Positions 57,259-64,000 of a stretch of 64,000 nucleotides of DNA are shown here, piece after piece. The position numbers were made by a program, and so were the translations under genes. The notes under the pieces were generated by a model that was not told where the DNA came from, did not search any database, and was given only the letters and a program-made list of their open reading frames with translations. This DNA is from Begonia masoniana (lineage: Eukaryota > Streptophyta > Magnoliopsida > Cucurbitales > Begoniaceae): positions 16,439,453 through 16,503,452 of the forward strand of contig CM039502.1 of NCBI GenBank assembly GCA_022432975.1, in the 5' to 3' direction. Positions within the stretch are counted from its first letter, which is position 1. Every line of letters begins with the position of its first letter.

Positions 57259-59817
57259 TATTTTGTCTATCGGTGGATGTAGTCCACGGTGGATGTAGTC
57301 CACCGGTGGATGTCAAGTATTTTGTCTATCGGTGGATGTAGTCCACCGGTGGATGTCAAGTATTTTGTCTATCGGTGGATGTAGTCCACCGGTGGATGTC
57401 AAGTATTTTGTCTATCGGTGGATGTAGTCCACCGGTGGATGTCAAGTATTTTGTCTATCGGTGGATGTAGTCCACCGGTGGATGTCAAGTATTTTGTCTA
57501 TCGGTGGATGTAGTCCACCGGTGGATGTCAAGTATTTTGTCTATCGGTGGATGTAGTCCACCGGTGGATGTCAAGTATTTTGTCTATCGGTGGATGTAGT
57601 CCACCGGTGGATGTCAAGTATTTTGTCTATCGGTGGATGTAGTCCACCGGTGGATGTCAAGTATTTTGTCTATCGGTGGATGTAGTCCACCGGTGGATGT
57701 CAAGTATTTTGTCTATCGGTGGATGTAGTCCACCGGTGGATGTCAAGTATTTTGTCTATCGGTGGATGTAGTCCACCGGTGGATGTCAAGTATTTTGTCT
57801 ATCGGTGGATGTAGTCCACCGGTGGATGTCAAGTATTTTGTCTATCGGTGGATGTAGTCCACCGGTGGATGTCAAGTATTTTGTCTATCGGTGGATGTAG
57901 TCCACCGGTGGATGTCAAGTATTTTGTCTATCGGTGGATGTAGTCCACCGGTGGATGTCAAGTATTTTGTCTATCGGTGGATGTAGTCCACCGGTGGATG
58001 TCAAGTATTTTGTCTATCGGTGGATGTAGTCCACCGGTGGATGTCAAGTATTTTGTCTATCGGTGGATGTAGTCCACCGGTGGATGTCAAGTATTTTGTC
58101 TATCGGTGGATGTAGTCCACCGGTGGATGTCAAGTATTTTGTCTATCGGTGGATGTAGTCCACCGGTGGATGTCAAGTATTTTGTCTATCGGTGGATGTA
58201 GTCCACGGTGGATGTAGTCCACCGGTGGATGTCAAGTATTTTGTCTATCGGTGGATGTAGTCCACCGGTGGATGTCAAGTATTTTGTCTATCGGTGGATG
58301 TAGTCCACCGGTGGATGTCAAGTATTTTGTCTATCGGTGGATGTAGTCCACCGGTGGATGTCAAGTATTTTGTCTATCGGTGGATGTAGTCCACCGGTGG
58401 ATGTCAAGTATTTTGTCTATCGGTGGATGTAGTCCACCGGTGGATGTCAAGTATTTTGTCTATCGGTGGATGTAGTCCACCGGTGGATGTCAAGTATTTT
58501 GTCTATCGGTGGATGTAGTCCACCGGTGGATGTCAAGTATTTTGTCTATCGGTGGATGTAGTCCACCGGTGGATGTCAAGTATTTTGTCTATCGGTGGAT
58601 GTAGTCCACCGGTGGATGTCAAGTATTTTGTCTATCGGTGGATGTAGTCCACCGGTGGATGTCAAGTATTTTGTCTATCGGTGGATGTAGTCCACCGGTG
58701 GATGTCAAGTATTTTGTCTATCGGTGGATGTAGTCCACCGGTGGATGTCAAGTATTTTGTCTATCGGTGGATGTAGTCCACCGGTGGATGTCAAGTATTT
58801 TGTCTATCGGTGGATGTAGTCCACCGGTGGATGTCAAGTATTTTGTCTATCGGTGGATGTAGTCCACCGGTGGATGTCAAGTATTTTGTCTATCGGTGGA
58901 TGTAGTCCACCGGTGGATGTCAAGTATTTTGTCTATCGGTGGATGTAGTCCACCGGTGGATGTCAAGTATTTTGTCTATCGGTGGATGTAGTCTACCGGT
59001 GGATGTCAAGTATTTTGTCTATCGGTGGATGTAGTCCACCGGTGGATGTCAAGTATTTTGTCTATCGGTGGATGTAGTCCACCGGTGGATGTCAAGTATT
59101 TTGTCTATCGGTGGATGTAGTCCACCGGTGGATGTCAAGTATTTTGTCTATCGGTGGATGTAGTCTACCGGTGGATGTCAAGTATTTTGTCTATCGGTGG
59201 ATGTAGTCCACCGGTGGATGTCAAGTATTTTGTCTATCGGTGGATGTAGTCCACCGGTGGATGTCAAGTATTTTGTCTATCGGTGGATGTAGTCCACCGG
59301 TGGATGTCAAGTATTTTGTCTATCGGTGGATGTAGTCCACCGGTGGATGTCAAGTATTTTGTCTATCGGTGGATGTAGTCCACCGGTGGATGTCAAGTAT
59401 TTTGTCTATCGGTGGATGTATTCCACCGGTGGATATCAAGTATTTTGTCTATCGGTGGATGTAGTCCACCGGTGGATGTCAAGTATTTTGTCTATCGGTG
59501 GATGTAGTCTACCGGTGGATGACAAGTATTTTTTCTATCGGTGGATGTAGTCCACCGGTGGATGTCAAGTATTTTGTCTATCGGTGGATGTAGTCCACCG
59601 GTGGATGTCAAGTATTTTGTCTATCAGTGGATGTAGTCCACCGGTAGATGTCAAGTATTTTGTCTATCGGTGGATGTAGTCCACCGGTGGATGTCAAGTA
59701 TTTTGTCTATCGGTGGATGTAGTCTACCGGTGGATGACAAGTATTTTTTCTATCGGTGGATGTAGTCCACCGGTGGATGTAGTCTACCGGTGGATGTAGT
59801 CCACCGGTGGATGTCAA
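57259..59817. repeat. 43-bp satellite array within element A 3' LTR
   Basis: About 58 head-to-tail copies of a 43-bp unit (TATTTTGTCTATCGGTGGAT, then GTAGTCCACCGGTGGATGTCAAG). Each unit holds the 12-bp palindrome TCCACCGGTGGA and a CGGTGGA/TCCACCG hairpin with a 5-nt loop. Copies are almost identical in the left two thirds; single variants (TCTACCGG, GATATC, TTTTTTCT) gather in the right third. Two 59-bp variant units with an extra GGTGGATGTAGTCCAC occur at 57259 and 58178. Confidence 0.95.
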
Positions 59818-60310
59818 GTATTTTTGTCGTTTTGTGACCGGTAGATGTGAGAAGAAGATTTGTCGTTTTGTGACCGGTAGATGCGAGTAGAGAGTTTTAT
59901 CGTTTTGTGATCAGTAGATGAGAGTAGCCGACACGTCGTTGCCGAATATGAGAGGAAGATGCGTGAAAATTGACGCATCGTTCGGTTGACGTGTGCGTTG
60001 GACGATAAAACCAGAAGATGTCTTATGTTTCTGCCTCTTCCGCTGGTACTGTTTAGCGGTGGATATCGTTTGTATCCACTCCCACCGCTGGTAACGTTCA
60101 GCGGTAGATGTGCTTTGAATTTCTTTCTCTCAGTCAAACGTTTTAATATTTTGTCTATTTTATAAATGTTACTTATACGAAAAGTTTTCCGTTGCAAGTT
60201 TTGAAGATTTAAAGATTTAATTTTATCGTCGAGTGAAATTTTTTTAAAATTTCTTAGTCCTGTTCTATGACATGAGTAGCGAACCGGTTCTGAAAACTCG
60301 GAACGTTACA

Positions 60311-60349
60311 CAATCGGCTAATTACAAAGTGACTGTAGTAGGCTGAGCT
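60311..60349. other. Spacer between elements A and C
   Basis: 39 bp between the end of A's 3' LTR and the LTR of element C. The last five bases (GAGCT) would be the target duplication of C; its partner lies outside the window. Confidence 0.6.
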
Positions 60350-61341
60350 TGTTGAGCTCCGACCTGCAAACACGACTCTAGAACTCGAAAAGATCGTTAG
60401 TTCCCTGGTGCTGGAAAAACCGAGAAATCCGAGAATATAAAATGTCAAAGAAATACTAAACAAGCTCGGAATGGAATGAAATGAAATTTTAGGTGAGTGT
60501 TGTGAAATGAGTGAGATGTGTGCTGGTGAAGTTTGTGGTCCAGATCCGTTGATTTGAGTTAGTTATGAATATTTTCCGAGAATCGGCCGGTGAGTGCTTC
60601 AATGGAGCTTCCGGCAAGAGTTTCTTCCAAGGAAGAAAACTCGATTCAAGGAACCGGTTAAGGCCACTCCTTGCTGTTTTCCGCCCTCAAAAGAGTGGAG
60701 AAGGAGGTGGCAAATTCCACTCCAACTAGCTACCAAGCTAGAAGAATGGTTCGGGGGCGCGACCCCTCGGTTGTTGTCAACCGAGCTTACCTTGGAAGCT
60801 CCTTGCTCCAAGCTTCTTCTTCTTCAATGAGAGAAATCCGTGGGTGCTCATAAAAATCATCCAAAAAAGATACAAACACCAATGCCATGAATATATAGAC
60901 CTAATGGTGGGCTTGGGCTTGGGCTTGGGCTTTGGCTTGGAAGGGAAATGATGGATCATCATGTGGGCTTCCATGTCTTCAACTTCAATGGGCCAAACCA
61001 AGCCACCAACTAATCCTATCATTCATCTAATCCTAACATGCATCTAATAAAGTTTAAACAAGAAGGCCAACGTTTGCCAATAAGTTTGAAATTTCAAAAA
61101 AGCAACAATATCAAAGCTCGGGAAGACAAATTCCCATGTGAGCATTAAGGTGCCTCTTTAGTCTTTCCACATGAGTAGATGCTTTGGTTGGTCAACGTCC
61201 CCAGCTTTAATCTCCCACTTCAAGTCATCCACGGTGTCCTCCAAGTCTTCACACGAACCATGACCTGCAAAAGAGACAAGTGTGTTAGTAAAATTGTGGA
61301 CTCGGGTCTGGGATCGTGTAATGGGCCTACGGGGCACATCA
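60350..61341 (-). repeat. 3' LTR of element C
   Basis: 992 bp. The minus strand begins TGATGTGCCCC after a purine-rich GGGGAGGA (61342-61352, the polypurine tract) and ends GGAGCTCAACA. It aligns with the solo LTR 35323-36328. The pol frame of element C runs 184 bp into it. Confidence 0.85.
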
Positions 61342-63260
61342 TCCTCCCCAGGTGATTGAGGATTTGACCTCAAATCCTTTAAGTCAGGCCTCTCGGAGTT
61401 TTCGTCATCGCTTTTATAGGGTGATAGGTCCATGACATTGAACGTTGCCGATACTCCGTAATCTCCAGGCAGTTCAATCTTATAAGCGTTATTATTGATC
61501 CGCTGCAACACCTTGAAGGGTCCATCCGCACGAGGAAGAAGTTTAGATTTTCTTTTGTCGGGGAATCTATCTTTTCGTAGGTGCAACCAAACTAAATCTC
61601 CTTCATTGAAGATAACCTCTTTTCGGCCTTTGTTTACTCGTTTGGCCACGCTCGCATTTCTCTTCTCAATGGCTTGACGCACGTTCTCATGTAATTTCTT
61701 AATCTGTTCGGCCTTGTTTGCTCCTGATGGGTTGGCCAGTTCATTAATGGGTAATGGAACAAGGTCCAACGGTGTACATGGATTAAACCCATAGGCAACC
61801 TCAAAGGGCGTTTGCTCAGTAGTGGAATGAAGGGTGCGATTGTAGGAAAATTCCAATCCGGGAAGGACTACATCCCAACTGGATAGTTTCTTACCTACAA
61901 TACTGCGTAAGAGGGAGCCTAAGGTCCTGTTAACAACTTCCGTCTGCCCATCAGTTTGGGGGTGGAAAGATGTGCTAAAACACAGCTTCGTCCCCAACTT
62001 CTTCCACAAAGTGGTCCAGAAGGAGCTCAAAAATTTAGTGTCCCGGTCCGACACTATGGAATGCGGTATACCATGTAGGCGAACGATTTCTTTGAAAAAT
62101 AGGTCAGCTATAGAAAAGGCGTCATCTGTTTTTGCACAAGGAATGAAATGTGCCATCTTAGAGAAACGATCCACAACCACCATGATCGAATCCTTATTAC
62201 GAGCAGTGCGTGGCAATCCCAAAATGAAGTCCATACTAACTTCAGTCCAAGGGTGCGAAGGGATGGGTAAGGGCATGTACAAGCCTTGTGGTAGGACCTT
62301 ACTCTTGGCTTTCTTGCACACGATGCATGTTTCCACCATGCGGTGTACGTCCCTTTTCATATGTGGCCAAAAGAAGTGTTCCTTAAGCATATCGAGGGTC
62401 TTCTTCTCCCCGAAATGATTCGCTAATCCTCCACAATGGGCTTCTTTTACAAGACTTCGCCTCATGCTTCCTTGCGGTATACATAATTTTCCCGCCCTTA
62501 GTAAATAGTCGTCCATAAGTCGATATTCTCCTTCAGCCTTTTCCTTGCACTTGGTGTGATAAGATCCAAAGTCAGGGTCAGATTCGTAATTATGTTTGAT
62601 CCATTCAAATCCAAAGAATCGAGTCCCTAGCTCGGTAAGGAGAATGCGTTTCCTCGAAAGTGCATCGGCGACTACATTATTTTCTCCTTTCACATACTTA
62701 AGAATATACGGGAACCTCTCCAAAAATTCTACCCACTTAGCATGCCTCTTGTTCAACTTATGTTGACTCTTAATGTGTCGTAAAGATTGATGGTCAGTAT
62801 TGATAACAAATTCTTTTGACAAGAGGTAGTGCTGCCAATGCTCCAATGCTCTAATAACGGCATAAAATTCCTTATCGTACGTGGAGTAGTTTAGCATGGC
62901 TCCTTTCAGTTTTTCACTAAAGTATGCAATGGGTTTTCCTTCTTGCATGAGTACGGCTCCAATGCCAACTCCGGAAGCATCACTCTTAATTTCAAATACC
63001 TTGTTAAAGTCAGGGAGTGCTAACACTGGCGAGTGGCATAACTTGTCCTTGATTAGCTCAAAGCTCTTTTGACAAACCGGGGTCCAAGTAAACTCTTTTC
63101 CCTTCTTAGTGCAATCAGTGAGCGGTGAGACTATTGAACTAAAGTCTTTTATGAACCTCCGGTAAAAAGAGGCCAGACCATGGAAGCTACGTAATTCGGT
63201 TAAAGAGTTGGGGGTAGGCCAATCCCTAATAGCCTTGATCTTGTCAACATCGGCTTCCAT
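61158..63260 (-). pseudogene. pol: CRM-like pol: RNase H and integrase, running into the LTR
   Basis: A 700-codon open stretch. Residues 1-60 are the RT thumb. RNase H has Asp94, Glu131 and Asp156. Integrase has the zinc finger His275, His282, Cys312, Cys315 and the triad Asp344, Asp405, Glu441, all present. After the integrase a basic segment ends in TRSQTRV, and the last 61 residues are encoded inside the LTR, a layout known from CRM chromoviruses. No classic chromodomain is seen. One base is missing between 63284 and 63260, separating it from RT. Apart from that the enzyme domains look intact, so this is a recently active copy. Its 5' half is outside the window. Confidence 0.85.
61265..61290 (-). 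promoter_or_regulatory. Splice acceptor-like signal in element C LTR
   Basis: The minus strand reads TACTAAC, then a pyrimidine-rich stretch ending TTTTGCAG before GTCATGG. Branch point and acceptor both match plant consensus and are conserved in the solo LTR at about 36244-36270. Use is not shown, since the pol frame also reads straight through. Confidence 0.4.
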
Positions 63261-63283
63261 GCCATCTTTAGAAATGACAAACC

Positions 63284-63994
63284 CTAGGAAATAACTTTAT
63301 CTTGCGCGAATGAGCATTTGCTTAAATTCCCAAATAATTGAGCTTTTCGTAGGGTTTGGAAAAGTACACTAAGATGGTTGAGGTGTTGTGGGAGGTCTAG
63401 ACTGTACACCAAAATATCGTCAAAATAGACAACGATAAATTTTCCTAAGAAATCTTTCAGCACGTGGTGCATAAGTCTCATGAAGGTACTGGGCGCGTTA
63501 GATAACCCGAAAGGCATCACCATCCACTCAAAAAGCCCGTACTTAGTCTTAAATGCCGTCTTCCACTCGTCACCTTCTTTCATTCTAATTTGGTGGTAAC
63601 CGCTCTTAAGGTCCACCTTAGAAAATATTGAGGCTCCACTGAGCTCATCCAACATATCCTCGAGCCTAGGAATGGGGTATCTATACTTAACGGTAATTTG
63701 ATTCACGGCTCGACTGTCAACACACATCCTCATTGTGCCGTCTTTCTTAGGTACCAATAGTGAGGGAACTGCACAGGGGCTCATGGACTCTCGTATATAT
63801 CCTTTATCCAACAATTCTTGTACTTGATCTTGAAGTTTCTTGGTCTCCTCGGGGTTCATTCTGTAGGCCGGTCTATTAGGTAGTGCAGCCCCGGGTATGA
63901 GGTCAATTTGATGTTCTATACCACGTAGAGGTGGTAATCCTTGGGGCAGTTCCTCAGGAAATACGTCTTGGAATTGATTGAGTAACTTCTTCAC
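63284..63994 (-). pseudogene. RT: CRM-like reverse transcriptase (truncated by window edge)
   Basis: About 236 codons. It starts within the pre-RT linker ([20 protein letters not shown], typical of CRM/Reina-type pol) and holds [41 protein letters not shown] and the catalytic Tyr-Phe-Asp-Asp near 63428. The frame fails by one base at about 63280 and continues as the RNase H-integrase frame. Protease and gag would lie beyond 64000. Confidence 0.88.
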
Positions 63995-64000
63995 GATGTC

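Larger units (their letters stand above)
40286..60310 (+). mobile_element. Tekay-like Ty3/gypsy element A, host of element B
   Basis: It has a 5' LTR truncated at its left end (40286-42109), an iMet primer site, gag, protease, RT, RNase H, integrase and terminal chromodomain-like segment (42265-46721), a polypurine tract and a 3' LTR (46760-60310). The 3' LTR is interrupted by element B and swollen by a satellite array. The 5' LTR lacks the first about 190 bp found in the 3' LTR, so the left junction with the Athila-like debris is a deletion or rearrangement, and no target duplication can be shown. Pol order and the C-terminal segment place it in the Tekay/Del chromovirus group (inference from motifs). 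Confidence 0.88.
46760..60310 (+). repeat. 3' LTR of element A, interrupted by element B
   Basis: The LTR is 46760-47768 plus 57191-60310, about 4.1 kb once element B is removed. It joins exactly as the 5' LTR does near 41133. It lacks about 200 bp present at 41190-41393 of the 5' LTR and carries about 2.5 kb of satellite instead of 0.2 kb. It ends GAACGTTACA. Confidence 0.88.

Noticed and set aside
57259..59817. CRISPR-like appearance of the 43-bp direct repeats
   Set aside because: Units abut head to tail with no unique spacers, in a plant LTR; it is a satellite.

Overview
This is nuclear DNA of a flowering plant, almost certainly intergenic heterochromatin. It is AT-rich, made of nested LTR retrotransposons with plant-type primer sites (complements of tRNA-iMet and tRNA-Asp), and it holds plant-specific families: Athila-like, Tekay/Del-like and CRM-like Ty3/gypsy elements, a hAT element and a MITE. 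I see no convincing host gene, tRNA or rRNA. One 100-N scaffold gap (32322-32421) splits the window.

Left block (1-28616): a CRM-like gag-protease element that has lost RT and integrase (1038-28611, TSD CTAAT) holds three later insertions. Its 5' LTR contains a hAT element (1382-3175, TSD CTTATGGA) and a tandem LTR-body-LTR-body-LTR Athila-like non-autonomous array (3465-19753, minus strand, TSD TGCAC). Its gag is split by a solo LTR (22906-25683, TSD CGCCG). The second body of the Athila-like array carries a stretch of single-base indels that looks like poor consensus rather than evolution.

Middle block (28617-40285): decayed minus-strand gag relics, featureless AT-rich DNA, the gap, an LTR piece with ten TGACGTCA palindromes, and a decayed Athila-like element (about 33836-40285). 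That element was invaded by an 846-bp foldback MITE and two solo LTRs (35323-36328, TSD ACCTA; 37247-39694, TSD TACGT).

Right block (40286-64000): a Tekay-like element A (40286-60310) whose 3' LTR was split by a second Tekay-like element B (47769-57190, TSD TAACT). A's 3' LTR also contains a 2.56-kb satellite of a 43-bp unit, present as only about five units in its 5' LTR. The window ends inside a minus-strand CRM-like element C (60350 onward) whose pol frame runs into its LTR.

The strongest lead is inside the LTRs. Four different TGTAACAC-type LTR families (A, B, the solo LTR at 22906-25683 and the solo LTR at 37247-39694) share intron-like donor and acceptor sites around a small exon whose length is a multiple of three (45, 51 or 54 nt) and a last exon ending in a stop, all in the same phase. 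Between two of the families the implied peptide is conserved, mostly through third-position changes. A second lead is that unrelated LTR families carry arrays of palindromes: GCGATCGATCGC with an inner CTCT/AGAG stem, TCCACCGGTGGA, and TGACGTCA.
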